The notes below the pieces were generated by a model that saw only the letters and a list, made by a program, of their open reading frames with translations, did not search any database and was not told the DNA's origin. A program made the position numbers and the translations under genes. This document shows, in pieces, positions 47,154-58,645 of a stretch of 64,000 nucleotides of DNA. This DNA is from Misgurnus anguillicaudatus (lineage: Eukaryota > Chordata > Actinopteri > Cypriniformes > Cobitidae): contig NC_073346.2 in the NCBI RefSeq assembly GCF_027580225.2, positions 12,240,001 through 12,304,000 of the forward strand, read 5' to 3'. Positions within the stretch are counted from its first letter, which is position 1. Every line of letters starts with the position of its first letter.

Positions 47154-47525
47154 ATGTATATGAAAATTTTTATTTTACCTTTAGTGAGGGTGCTCACTAA
47201 TACTGTATGTAAATACATACATAGACAATGGCTTTTACTCTTCATCCATCTGACAATAGTACCACCAAACCAGACATGGTATTTTCCATAAATTTAAGAA
47301 GGATGCAAAAATATGGCTGTTTATAGGCAGCACTTTTTCATGGGTGTCAGTAAAACGAGAAAATTTTACTGAAGTGAATTGTACAAAAGCGTATGATTAT
47401 TTGTGTAAAAACAATGATACCCCACCGATCCCTGTCCTACCCAACATCACAAGGGTGAAAGCAAATTGTACAAAAAACATACAAATTTGGTTCACAATTT
47501 TATATGAATTAGCCACCTGGGGTAA
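47154..47525 (+). other. Possible C-type-lectin-like exon fragment
   Basis: At about 47300-47440 an open frame reads WVSVKRENFTEVNCTKAYDY then LCK, reminiscent of the C-terminal 'NC...LC' of a C-type-lectin-like domain. There is no upstream exon, splice acceptor or full domain, so this may be coincidence. The rest shows nothing. Confidence 0.2.
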
Positions 47526-48515
47526 TGACAGGTTAGGCAAGGTTTTATCCAAATGCTTTTTTATTACAACACTTCACAATGACATGCACAGGTCGAAATC
47601 CAGGCATACATAACATCAGATGTAATCCAAGATCAGAGTCGTAGTCCAGGCTAAAATCAGTGCAGGCAGCAAACAATCAGAATACAATATCCAGGCTAAG
47701 GTCAAAACACAGGCACCACAACAGGAAACAATGAAACAGGAAAACACGGGATAATGCAAAGAGACAAACAATACTTCACAATAAGTGTGACAATGAACAG
47801 GGTTAAAATATGTGAGGTAATGAATCACTAGTTATCAGTCCAGTGAAAGGTTTGATTGGACAGGGAGTCCTGAGGTTCGGTGGAACAATCTCAGTAGTCA
47901 GGGAGCCCTGGTGGAGATCATGACAGAGCCGAACCCCCCTCTCTTCAGACGCTCATAACTGGATAGGAACAGTGACCAGGAAGAGGGTTTTCAGGTGTCC
48001 AAGGCGGAGCAGAAAGCCAGGGCAGGAAGCCATGCAGGAACCAAGGAGCTGGCTGAGGCTGGAACCATGGAGAAGCTGATGGAGGCCGGGACCTTGGAGG
48101 AGGAAGAGAATACAACGAGAACCAGGTGAGGGAGACCAGGGTGCTGCTGGTGGCAACGAAAACCAGGGTGGAGCTGGAGACCAGGGTGGTGCTGATGGTG
48201 ACAGGAACCAGGGATGGGCCATGGTAGGTAGGACCATCTTTGCTGGGACATGGGACACAGGGAGTTCGGGATCAGCCATCTTGGCTGGGACAGGGAACAC
48301 AGGGAACTAAGCAACAGCCATCTTGGCCAGGGCAGAGAGTCCAGGAGGTATTGGTGTGGCCAGCTTAGAGTCAAGGAGCACAGGAAACTTGAGAACGGCC
48401 ATCTTGGCTGGTGAACTGTAGAACAGGAAACACTGCAGACAGGGGACAGACCTTTGATGGATTTGAGACCACCTGACTTGGGACTACCAGAACAGGCATT
48501 TTTGCCGCAGTCAGA
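47526..48515 (-). mobile_element. LTR element relic, minus strand
   Basis: A 400-bp LTR at 47526-47925 (minus strand TGTCATGATC...TAACCTGTCA, with an AATAAA), preceded by a polypurine tract (minus strand AAGAGAGGGGGGTTCGGCTC at 47926-47945). The Pro/Ser-rich, non-domain interior runs to about 48510. The 5' LTR is missing. Pieces of this LTR recur at 53640-53690 and 59852-59945, next to the corresponding flanks of the other receptor units. Confidence 0.6.
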
Positions 48516-48540
48516 CACATGACAAAATATGAATGATAAA

Positions 48541-48800
48541 TGCATGATATATGTACAGTTTTTATCTTGAGTTCCTATTTCAGTCTCAGTAGTTCTTTTG
48601 TTGATTGGTTCATCTCTCCAGTTGTGTCTTGTTAGCCAACGTGTATATATTGCCCTAGCTTTTCAATTGTCTTTTGTCAGTAACTGTGTGTGGATTTATT
48701 CTTTTCCCTGTTCAAAGTTTTTTAGTTATTTCTGCTGTGGATTATCGTGTTTAATTTAATAAAGGAACTGCGTTTGGATCCTGCCTACTCTTATTATTAA
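48541..48800 (+). mobile_element. LTR-like fragment with AATAAA
   Basis: 'gtgtatatattgccctagc' (TATA-like) then 'tttaataaaggaactgcg' and an end near 'cctactcttattatt'. It looks like the R-U5 part of an LTR in plus orientation. Partner not seen. Confidence 0.4.
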
Positions 48801-48965
48801 CAACAATACAAAACTGGCAGAAATGTACTGTAACATTCCTGAGCCTATGCTTTCATATGTGATAAATATACAGTAGATACAAAGACTTACAGATGACTGC
48901 CGCTAATGTGGTTTAACACTACGCTTCAGACTATTTCCTCTCTGTAAGGTACAGACAGCCCCCAA

Positions 48966-48977
48966 ACACACGCGCGC

Positions 48978-49011
<34 letters not shown>

Positions 49012-49012
49012 C
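48966..49012. repeat. (CA)n microsatellite
   Basis: About 47 bp of CA with CG interruptions. Confidence 0.95.
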
Positions 49013-49505
49013 AACCACATGATAAGGCCATATAGACACAGTCAGTTACATCATATTTCCTTTAATACTTCCAGGAATAACGCATTGCACATATTCCAAC
49101 ACATTTAGTGAATTATACATAGTTTCTATTAACAAGCAATCCAACCATAAAAAGCTACAAAACTGCTACAAGCAAAAAATGTATACACCAAATATAAAAA
49201 ATATAAATCTCAAAAAAATCTTCAATGCTTTTAGAAATCTGAGAAATACTCAAAAAAAGCATTACAGTTTTGCACATAGCGCCAGCACTAGGTCAAATCC
49301 TGACAGCCATACGTACTGTAGCCTTTTCATTTATAATGCTGACAAAACAGACATTAAAATCGTTATGTACATTTTGTAAATAAACTTAGTTTAATACATT
49401 TAGTTAAAAACAGGAACTTGAGTTTCAAGAAACAAGAGTTGCTCAAAATGAAAATACTTTGTAGTTACACAAGAAGAATCAATGCTATCATTTCAAACTG
49501 AATTA
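49013..49505 (-). repeat. Triplicated 3' flank, unit 1
   Basis: 'acagttttgcacatagcgcc', 'tactgtagcc', 'ataatgctgacaaaac' and 'agttgctcaaaatga' recur in the same order at 56450-56735 and 60716-60960. In this unit it has been pushed 1.6 kb away from the receptor stop codon by two insertions. Confidence 0.8.
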
Positions 49506-50699
49506 AAGCTGCAAGCAATGATGGAAGGACCCTCGCACGCATGGGTACCACCACCCTATGGCCTTAGTTAAGCAGTGAACCTTATATTTGAATATAAGTG
49601 GGTAAAAATAGGTGGATATTCAAAGGAACTTTGATGTGCCACACCTCCTGGGTGCAGGAGGTGGCGCTATGACTGTAACTGATTGTTGCTAGATTGACGT
49701 GTTCAGACCAGGACCCTTGTTAAACATATGAAGTCTGTCACAGGTAAGACATTGTATGCCTGAGTTACAACAGCTTTCTCATGGTGAAACATTAAACTTT
49801 GCCAGGCCACCACAGACACACCCTTTAACGAAAATGTAAGATCTTCACAATGTATTATTGTGAAGTCATTAAGTTCAGACTGACCAAATATAATGCTGAT
49901 CTGAGCAGTAAATCACAGTGTAAAATATGGCATTTCCTGCTGCAAACAGGTGGCGCTATAACTTTTATTGAATATTGCCATGTTGCTGTGTTCAGGCCCG
50001 GACACTTATCAAACCTGTGAAGCGTGGGTCAGATTGGACATTTTAAGCCTGAGTTAAAAAAACTTCCTGTTTCATTGCAAAACAGAAATTTTGCAGGCCG
50101 CCACGGACACACCCTATATCGAAAAGTCAGGATCACCGCCTTTAGATGACACAGACCAAATATGATGATGATCTGATTAAATTTCTAGGAGGAGTTTGTT
50201 AAAGTACGAAGCAAAAAAAGGCAAAATTTGCACTCAAATTACAGAGAAATTTTAAAATGGCAGACTTCCTGTGGGGTTAGAGCTTGGCTACAAGAGATTT
50301 TTATGTAGGTCTTGGGGGGCTACATGATCCTACCACATTTCGTATCTGTACATTTTTCGTAGCGAGGGGGCTGTTCTCTTAAAATTTTGTAGGTGGCGCT
50401 ATCGAGCCATTTCTACACACCCAAAATTTTGTAGGTGGCGCTATCGAGCCATTTCTACACGCCCAAAATTTTGTAGGTGGCGCTATCGAGCCATTTCTAC
50501 ACACCCACTTCTGACGCCTATACTACATGTACATTTTCCCCACTTCTGACGCGTGTGCAAATTTTCATGTGTTTTTCGAGCATGTTTAGACCTTCAAAAA
50601 TGTGATTCATTTCGGAGAAAAATACTAAACTGAGCAAAAACTATAGGGCTTTGCTCCCACGGTGCAGGCCATTCGCGCCTGCTCCTCAGGCCCTAATAA
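49506..50699. mobile_element. Unclassified repeat inserted in receptor 3' flank
   Basis: Begins 'ttaaagctgcaagcaatgat' and ends near 'gcctgctcctcaggcccta'. The flanks resume exactly where units 2 and 3 are continuous ('ttcaaactgaat' then 'gcactacatg'). It contains several 'aggtggcgctat' motifs. This is a common fish repeat type with no transposase. Confidence 0.7.
50381..50506. repeat. Three tandem copies of a 42-bp unit
   Basis: Unit with 'aaaattttgtaggtggcgct' and 'atcgagccatttctacac', starting at 50381, 50423 and 50465. The copies are nearly identical, so this is a recent expansion within the older repeat. Confidence 0.92.
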
Positions 50700-50710
50700 G
50701 AAGTGCACTA

Positions 50711-51097
50711 CATGGTGACCCTAGACCAGAAAACCAGTCATACCGGGTATATCTGTAGTAAAATACATTATTGATTTTTCTTTTATGACAAAATCGTTGA
50801 TATTATGTCAACTTATTTTGTAAATTTCCCACCATAAATATACTAAAAATATATTTCTGTGAGTGGATGCAGTTGCTTAGGACTTCATTTGGACAACTTT
50901 AAAGGCGATTATCTTGATATTTAGATTTTTTTGCACCCTCAGTTTCCAGACTTTCAAATAGTTGTAAATCCCAGCCAAATATTATCATTCTAACAACTAA
51001 TACATCAGTGGAAAGCTTATTAATTTAGCATTCATGTGATGTATAAATCTCAGTTTCAAACAATTGACCCTTACGGTTTTATGGTCCAGGGTCACAA
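50711..51097. mobile_element. MITE that supplies a receptor stop codon
   Basis: Inverted ends GGTGACCCTAGACCAGAAAA and the inverse of GTGACCCTGGACCATAAAAC. It was inserted at the very end of the receptor coding sequence at 51092. The minus-strand reading runs from receptor sequence into the MITE end, where TTG TGA replaces the ATG TAG seen in the sister genes. Confidence 0.8.
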
Positions 51098-52736
51098 ATG
51101 TGTGCTGGAAAAGTCAGTTGATTTTGAGAAGGTCGAGGCTTTGCGTTCAGATAACTGTTGTGAGAAAGATGAGCATTGTCTGAAGCACATGGGAAACTGC
51201 TCCTTTACCACCTTTATGACTTCTCTTCTGAACTTCTCTCCAACAAAGCCGTAGATGATGGGATTGAGGCAACAGTGACTGTAGGCGATAGTCTCCACCC
51301 ATTGCATGGTCAGTTTCAAACTATTATCCCATTCAGAAGACTGCATGTAGCCTTGTGTCTGCATGAAGAGAAGTAATATGGTAATGTTGTATGGCGTCCA
51401 AAAGAGGAAATAAACAGCCACCACAGCCAGAATGAGTCTGATGATTTTGTGTCGTTTTTGGGATTTAATGCTTGTCAGAGTTGGGATGATCCGTGCGTAA
51501 CAATAAACCATTATAATCAGAGGAAGAAACAGACTCAAGAAGTTTATCTTAAAGGAAATAAAATACTTCATGGCATCACTTGAATAGTTTGATCTGCAAT
51601 ATGTTAAATCATTCATCTCTTTGGACTCATGGACAATTATAATATTTGGAAGAGATGCAAACAGGCTGAGGATCCACATGCACAAAGCCAAAACCAAACC
51701 TGTTTGGGCAGAGCGGTTCTTGGAAAAGATACTGTGGGGATGAACGATGATGACATAGCGATCCACTGTCATAAGCACCATGAAGAAGATACTGCCGTAG
51801 AGACCCATCATGTAAAGGCCCGTTACGGTATGACACATGAATTTACCAAAGATCCAGTCAGCCCTGGCCGAATGAGCCCAGAAGGGAAGTGACGCAAGAA
51901 AGAGCAGGTCAGCGATGGCGAGGTTTAAGAGACACACGTCTGTCATGTTGGATTTGTGACGGTGTCTGATGAGGACCCACGCAACCAGGCCGTTCCCAAT
52001 GAAGCCAATGATGAAGACTATGCTATAGAAAGTCGGAAGAAAAACTTCACTGAAGGCCTTCGTGTTGCTGTTGTTGCTTGGAGCAAAATCATTGTTGTCT
52101 CCACGGTTATTGTAATAATCATAGTTTAAATCACTTGAATTGTCTGAAAAAAATCACAATGATGTTAGAATATTGTGCAGCTGTTTGTTATGCATTAAAT
52201 CTCATTGCTCTTACATTTGAAAAGATACAAAAAGAAGTCACACCACAAAGAGGAACATGCAGCTGACTCAAGATGTTTTAATGACATCTAGTGGTCACGG
52301 TAGGCACAAATGCTCTTCAGCATCATATACGTGCTTGAAATTTATCGTTTAAATGTTTGTGTTCATTTGTTAAATTTGTGCTACACTTTAAAAAAGCTGG
52401 CTTGTTTCTACCAATGGTTAGGTCAAATATGCACTCAAAAAAAATATGGGTTATTTTCAAGACAATGTTGGGTCAAAAAGGGTCGAACCCAATCTGTTGA
52501 GTTTTAATTAAGGTCCATATAACATTTTCTTACACTACAATTTTTACTTTTTGTTTTTATTGTTTAACTTTGAACAATTAATGATTTGAAACGTTATAAA
52601 CGTTGTGACAAAATATACCTATTGTGCTCATTTTAAAATATTTACATTTTATTAAATTAATTATAAAGACTTAAACTACAATAAACTACAGAGGATGCAT
52701 TTGTCACTTACCGGGTGTGGTTGAGTTCCCGGTCAT
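51092..52736 (-). CDS. CC-type chemokine receptor, tandem copy 1 (receptor 3)
   Basis: Predicted 358 aa from exon 1, 52712-52736 (MTGNSTTP, donor G|GTAAGTG), and exon 2, 51092-52143 (acceptor 'tttttttcag'), joined in phase 1. Seven membrane segments, DRYVIIVHP after TM3 (proline where CC receptors usually have alanine), NPIIY in TM7 and a Ser-rich C-tail for phosphorylation. The N-tail is acidic with tyrosines (NYDYYNN). ECL1 (KFMCHT) and ECL2 (LTYCRS) cysteines are kept. The N-tail has Ser where copy 3 has Cys (APSNN), and ECL3 has SSEWDN without Cys, so the second disulfide is absent. The final codons and stop come from a MITE. TM1 phrase GFIGNGLVAWVL is intact. Possibly of the fish-specific CCR11/CCR12 type; I cannot confirm. 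Confidence 0.88.
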
Positions 52737-52799
52737 GTCTCTTGGTTATAACAGCTGAATCTGTGAAATTTGTCAGAGAAATTTGTGACTGTTAAAGAC

Positions 52800-52850
52800 T
52801 ATGCAGAACACAAGGGGTGTTATTTCCTGAGAGGCGGGACTCTGTTTAAA
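52800..52850 (-). promoter_or_regulatory. Conserved upstream block, copy 1
   Basis: About 65 bp before exon 1. On the minus strand a GC-box-like CCCGCC is followed by CAGGAAATAACACC. The GGAA core would suit an ETS factor such as PU.1, plausible for leukocyte genes. Conserved at 58605-58645 and partly at 62555-62600. No TATA box seen. Function is inference. Confidence 0.4.
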
Positions 52851-54208
52851 CGACTATTAATACTTTAAAAATGTTCTGAATGTTCTTGCACATGTAATAA
52901 AAAATGGTTTTGACTAAGTTTGCATTGACTGAGTATGCCAGAGTAAATTTTTTACCTTCCGTTCAACTCCAAACAGCCATATTTCTCTGACAAAATTTTC
53001 ACCATTAAAGAAAAACACAGTGGTAATACAATGTCAATATATACATTTATCTGTTCTGTATATTTTGTTTCATATTTACAAACTCATTTTGAATGTCTTT
53101 GTTTTAGCATGACCCTCTTTAAGTGAGTGCACAGGAGCCGGTAATGTCAGTAATGTTATACCACCCTCTTAAGTTTCGTAATAGTTCATCAGAATCTTTC
53201 TATAAATATACAGCAAGTTACTTGTGGCTAAAAAAAGGAAGCAGTGAAGTTTTTGCTTGACAATGGAAAATATTGATAGTTATTATGTACCAGTTGGTTC
53301 AGTCAGTCAGTACAGGAGACAAATCGATAATGCTGTCCGTTAAGTGAACTGTAAAAACAACAGTTGCTGTACTGTATACTGCATTAAAATGAACTCATGC
53401 ATATACCACCGAATTTCAGACGTATTTATACTGCTTGGGTATGTGGCTGCCTTAAACTTCTGCAATATGGCTATTTGTTCCCATTGCAGATCCTCTTCTG
53501 TCAAGTGACTTTACCACACAGATTATTTTTTGCTTTTCACAACTATACAGTCTCTTAGATTTGCTAGATCTAGGAAATTTTGGGTGTGATTCTCAAGTGA
53601 CGAAAAGAAACGAAATAAACGTACTACTGGATCCATGACACATAAGATCAGAGTGGTAGTCCAGGCTAATTCCTTTATTTAGCTAATTTAATATGTCCAT
53701 AAGGATCATTATTTAAAATCAACTTAATTGATATTTTAGGCTTTTGTGATATCTCACAAAGTATGTTCTCAGTGAGATGCATTAACAAGTGGGTGAAGGT
53801 TTACTCACTGATGCGCATCACACTCGTAAACTAAAGACGCAATAATTCAAATGACAAAATATGGATGATAAATGCATGATTCATGTATTTGTGTGCATCT
53901 CTTTAGGTGTATTGACTGATATTCAGCTATCATAATCCAATTTGCATGCTATTAATGATTTATTATTAATGATATGTGAGTGTATTTGCATTAGTAAATA
54001 CCATACCATTAAAAGTACCCCGTAGTCTAATTTAACCCAATGGTTGGTTTTGTTTCTATTTGACTCAACCATGAGGTTGAAATATTTTTTTTAAAGTGCA
54101 CAAGTGATGAACCAGCTTTGAGAGAAATTACTCAGAGGATAAACAACTTACTCACCTGTTTGGTTAATACTTTTCTCGTTAAATCTGTGTCTTTCATTCA
54201 TTCCATTA
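52851..54208. other. 5' flank of copy 1 and boundary of unit 2
   Basis: 53080-53260 is collinear with 59568-59740 ('tttcatatttacaaac', 'attttgaatgtctttgt', 'ccaccctctta'-type, 'cttgacaatg'). 53600-53690 carries a piece of the 47526-47925 LTR. 53735-53890 is collinear with 60550-60710. No extra gene. Confidence 0.6.
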
Positions 54209-54935
54209 CAGTGGCGGCCGGTAACTTCTCTTTCGAGAGGTGTGAATTCAAAATATGTGTCATGTGTTGCACGTCATTTTAAAATGTGTGTTTGTTGCAT
54301 CATGGAAACATATGTGCATCATGCCTCTTGTCAAAATACGAGCCTGCTGCGCATGCGTCGAATGGATTTATGATAAAAGAGACGCTCGTGTTGAGAAAAA
54401 AATACTCGCAAGACATTACACATGAGATTAAGAGAGTATTGAGCGTCTCTTTTATCATAAACCCCTTAGACGTGTCTGCAGCAGGCACTTATTTTGACAT
54501 CACACTTGATGCACATAAGTTTATATGATGCGCAGAACACATATTTTTAAAGGGATACTTCACCGATTTAGCATTCAGCTTTGTATCTGTAGAAACCCGG
54601 CAGTATTACTGAATGACCATGTTTCCCTCCATCATTTCCCCCTGAGAGGAGAGATATCTGCATTTTGGTTCTGCAAAAAAGTCCTCCGATGATGCAAAAA
54701 TCGTCATATTACATCATCGGAGGACTTTTTTGCAGAACCAAAATGCAGATATCTCTCCTCTCAGGGGGAAATGAGGGAGGGAAACATGGTCATTCAGTAA
54801 TACTGCCGGGTTTCTACAGATACAAAGCTGAATGCTAAATCGGTGAAGTATCCCTTTAAGTGTGACAGGCTAAATACATGATGTGATGAGCTTCGCATCC
54901 TGCGCCCTCGAAAAAGATGTCACGGCCTGCCACTG
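54209..54935. mobile_element. hAT-type element with a nested palindrome
   Basis: Ends CAGTGGCGGCCGGT and the inverse of CAGTGGCAGGCCGTGA. Flanks TTCCATTA and TTCCATAT are an 8-bp duplication with two late mismatches. The body (54240-54540) is itself an inverted repeat built on 'gataaaagagacgctc' and 'gagcgtctcttttatc', so frames on both strands look alike. A younger palindrome occupies 54547-54859. Confidence 0.75.
54547..54859. mobile_element. Near-perfect 313-bp palindrome, TTAA ends
   Basis: Two ~148-bp arms, with about one mismatch seen, around a ~17-bp loop near 54700. The arms start TTAAAGGGATACTTCACCG and end with its inverse. They include 'tccgatgatg', 'aagtcctccg' and 'gcagatatctctcctctcag'. 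TTAA borders suggest piggyBac/Kolobok-type mobilisation. It would form a long hairpin in RNA or single-stranded DNA. Confidence 0.9.
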
Positions 54936-55477
54936 TTCCATATACATTCTCAAATCTGCTCTAAAAAAAGGGACGAGCCCCACCCATTGGGTTGTACTGT
55001 AATTTGACCTATGCCGGATTGTTTCCACCCATTTTCCGGTTTAATTTAGCACAACAGCTGGGTTTGTCCCTTTTTGACCCAAGGCTGGTTAAAAACAGCA
55101 TTTTTAGACGATCTTTAAATTAGTTTTTAAAATTTGTACAGTTTGCATTAGTCAACAGGGTAAGAACATAACTTAATTAACACATGCACTTAATGTCACT
55201 TTATCTAAAATGTTACTTCTTAAGTAAATTTATGGGTGTTAAATGGATGGGGCAGTCATGGCCTAGATTTTTTTTGTTTTTGTTAATGTGTTTTGTCCAA
55301 TATTTACCCAGCATTTGGGTTAAAAATAACCCAGCAGAATTCAGTGGGAGGTTAGAGAGCCAGGTTTCTAATTTAAAGGTTTCCGGTTTGATTCTCACGG
55401 CTGGCAGGAAGCAACTACATACAGTATGGTGCCCTTGAGCAAAGCACTACTCCCTAAGATGGGTTAAATGCAGATGC
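54936..55477. other. Old repeats, no gene
   Basis: Holds two scraps of the 'ctgggtt/aaccc' family (54963-55090, 55296-55335) and AT-rich DNA. Confidence 0.4.
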
Positions 55478-55750
55478 CATGAATCTCCAGAGAGAGAAAG
55501 ACAGAACCCAGATGCATGTACTATATACAGGCTTTATTTGCAAAACAGAAAAACAAAAACCCACGAAAAGGAGCAAAAAATTAATGAACAGAATAAACTC
55601 AACACTGAACAGACCTGATCTAAAACAAACCGTAAATATAACCAAGACTAAACAATGATATAACTTGGAACAACTGAACAAGATGCAGAATGACTTTCAA
55701 AACGACAAATCGGCACAGGACAGCAAACAGAAGGGCATAAAATAGGGATT
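55478..55750 (-). mobile_element. LTR-like fragment
   Basis: On the minus strand 'gcaaataaagcctgtata' is followed by 'ctctctctggagattcatgg', the look of an LTR R-U5 with polyadenylation signal. No partner LTR in the window. Confidence 0.35.
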
Positions 55751-56735
55751 GTTTGAATACAAACAATGCTCATATGCGTCCACACAAAATACGTGGGCCT
55801 GCCATGATCCGGTCACCAAAGGAGTTTAAACAGAGATTACGGAAAATACACAGAAAATGCTTACAGGATTTGTCCGTGATCATTCACACTCTGTCAATTT
55901 TACAGAAATTTTCTGAAACCAAAGTGTTGTGTGAATGGGTTCAAAGAGACAGAAAGCTGTGACAAGGAGACAGGATCATCACAGCAGAGGTCATATTCAG
56001 AGTATGGCTTACCATACTTGACAGCCACGTCACTTTCACAGAGAAATGCTTTAAAGCTGTGTTGAAAACAACAGCATCACTCAACCACAATGTTAAGAGA
56101 GGTGTTTCAGGTGATATAGCAGTGTTAAAAGAGCACTAAATCATGTGATGGAAGAAGGGGTTGCACCGCTCAATATCAGCTGGCAACAGAAAATTTACTG
56201 TACATTGTCACACACACAGAAAAAAAATTAATCTCCCATAAGAAATTTTTCATTTATCATTTCACTTTCTCTAAGAATGGTTGTTATCTTACTCGTTGCT
56301 GTGCCACTGAACATTACAATAGTAAGCTGGCAAAAAATGTACAGTAACATGTGAGTTAAATATACAGTGAATTGATTTATAAGCAATCCAACCAAACAAG
56401 CTAAATTGCTACAAGCCCAAAATATACAAATACACCAAAGAACCACAGTTTTGCACATAGCGCCAGCACTAGGACAAATTCTGCTTTATATCTTGAAGAG
56501 CCATTCATACTGTAGCCTTTACATTTATAATGCTGACAAAACACTCAAAGAGCACATGATTTGAAAACGGAAACATTTCAAAACATGAAGATTTTGTAGA
56601 TAAACTTACAGTTTAATACGTTCAGTTAAAAAGAGGAACATAAGTTCGAAGAAACAAAAGTTGCTCAAAATGATACTCTTTTGTATCAACACAGGAAGAG
56701 TAAACGCTATAATTTCACACTGAATCAGTAATGCA
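55751..56735 (-). repeat. Intergenic, then triplicated 3' flank, unit 2
   Basis: No gene in the first part. 56450-56735 is the unit-2 copy of the receptor 3' flank ('gttttgcacatagcgcc', 'ataatgctgacaaaacac'), here uninterrupted up to the stop codon at 56736. Confidence 0.65.
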
Positions 56736-58540
56736 CTACATGTGCGTACTTGAATATTCAGTTGATCTTGAGAAGGTCGAGGCTCTGCGTTCAGATAACT
56801 GTTGTGAGAATGATGAGCATTGTCTGAAGCACATGGGAAACTGCTCCTTTATCACCTTTATGACTTCTCTTCTGAATTTCTCTCCAACAAAGCCGTAGAT
56901 GATGGGATTGAGGCAACAGTGACTGTAGGCGATAGTCTCCACCCATTGCATGGTCAGACTCAAACTACTTTGCCACTCGTGTGACTGCATGTAGCCTTGT
57001 GTCTGCATGAAGAAAAGGAATATGGTAATGTTGTATGGTGTCCAAAAGAGGAAATAAACAGCCACCACAGCCAGAATGAGTCTGATGATTTTGTGTCGTT
57101 TTTGGGATTTAATGCTTGTCAGAGTTGGGATGATCCGTGCGTAACAATACCCCATTATAATCAGAGGAAGAAACAGACTCAAGACGTTCATCTTAAAGTA
57201 AATAAAATACTTCACGGCATTACTTGAATAGTTTGAATAGCAATATGTTGAACTATTCATCTCTTTGGACTCATGGGCAATTATAATATTTGGGAGAGAT
57301 GCAAACAGGCTGAGGATCCACACGACTGAAGCCAGAACCAAACCCATATTGGCAGAGCGGTTCCTGGAAAAGATACTGTGTGGATGGACGATGATGACAT
57401 AGCGATCCACTGTCATAAGCACCATGAAGAAGATACTGCCGTGAAGACCCAGCATGTAAAGGCCCGTTACGGTATGACACATGAATTTACCAAAGATCCA
57501 GTCAGCAATTGCCGAATGAGCAAAGAAGGGAAGTGACACAAGAAAGAGCAGGTCAGAGATGGCGAGGTTTAAGAGGCACACGTCTGTCATGTTGGATTTG
57601 TGACGGTATCTGATGAGGACCCACACTACCAGACCGTTCCCGATGAAGCCAATGATGAAGACTATGCTGTAGAAAGTCGGAAGAAAAACTTCACTGAAGG
57701 CCTTCGTGTTGCCGTTGTTGTATGGCTGTGCAACATTATCATCTGCATGTTCATAGTAATCACCATAGTCTGAATAATGGGAAAGTTTAAAATGTTAGAT
57801 CATTGTACAGCTGTTTGTTATGCATTCAATCTCATTGCTCTTCCATTTAAAAAGTAGCGAAAAAGAAGTCACGTCACAAAGAGGAACATGCAGCTGCCTG
57901 AAGATGTTTTAATGACATCTAGTGGTCAAAGGCGGCACAAATGCTCTTCAGCATGATATATGTGTTTAAAATGTATAGTTTAATGTTTGTGCTTATTGGT
58001 TATATTTGTGTTTAAAGCTGGCTTGTTTCTACCTATAGCTAGAACTAAAAGTTGAGTCAAACCTAACAGTTGAGTTTTGATTAAGGTATGCTCATTTCAG
58101 ATCCTTGTCTGTAAAATCCAGGTTAAGTTTCATGATCTAATGCTGATATTTGTAGAATCACAGTTGAATTAAAGATATCAAGGTATTTTTTACAGTTTGA
58201 TCTTTTCTGTATGCAGGCTGATTTTATAACAGTACCTCTATATCACAAAAAAAACTTTAGCTGAGTTTTACAGGCAGGGTCACATATATGGATATTTTCT
58301 AGGTTCATTTAAACCCAACCGCTGGGTTTGTCCATATTACATTTTTACATTACAATTTTTACTTCTTGTTTTTATAATATTTACTTTTGAACAATTAATG
58401 ATTTGAAACATTATGAATGTGATGACTGTTGTCCTCATTTTAAAATATTAATATTATGAAATAAATAAGAAAGACTTTTAAGTGTCTAAATACAGAGGAT
58501 GCATTTGTTACTTACCAAGTGCTGTTGAGTTCTCTGTCAT
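56736..58540 (-). CDS. CC-type chemokine receptor, tandem copy 2 (receptor 4)
   Basis: Predicted 352 aa: exon 1 58516-58540 (MTENSTAL, donor G|GTAAGTA), exon 2 56736-57769 (acceptor 'cattattcag'), phase 1. Protein features are as in copy 1: seven membrane segments, DRYVIIVHP and NPIIY. The tyrosine-rich N-tail is DYGDYYEH. The ECL1 (KFMCHT) and ECL2 (STYCYS) cysteines are kept. The N-tail has Tyr instead of Cys (QPYNN), and ECL3 reads QSHEWQS without Cys, so again both partners of the second disulfide are missing. The natural stop ATG TAG is kept. Long blocks (for example TM5-TM6) are almost identical to copies 1 and 3, suggesting recent duplication or gene conversion. Confidence 0.9.
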
Positions 58541-58604
58541 GTCTCTTGGTTATGAAAGTTTAATATGTGAAATATCTGATAGTCTTACTGTTAAAAGCTA
58601 TGCA

Positions 58605-58645
58605 GAACACAAGGGGTGTTATTTCCTGAGAGGCGGGACTTCATC
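58605..58645 (-). promoter_or_regulatory. Conserved upstream block, copy 2
   Basis: Minus strand CCCGCCTCTCAGGAAATAAC, almost identical to the block upstream of copy 1 at the same distance from exon 1. Confidence 0.4.

Noticed and set aside
47953..48545. 115- and 184-aa minus-strand frames rich in Pro/Ser/Trp
   Set aside because: Interior of an LTR relic; no domain and no splice-bounded structure.
51629..51892. Plus-strand 87-aa frame repeated at 61502-61765
   Set aside because: Antisense shadow of the receptor coding sequence; its conservation follows from the receptor.
54286..54528. 80-aa plus and 62-aa minus frames with matching phrases
   Set aside because: Both arise from the inverted repeat inside the hAT-type element, not from a gene.
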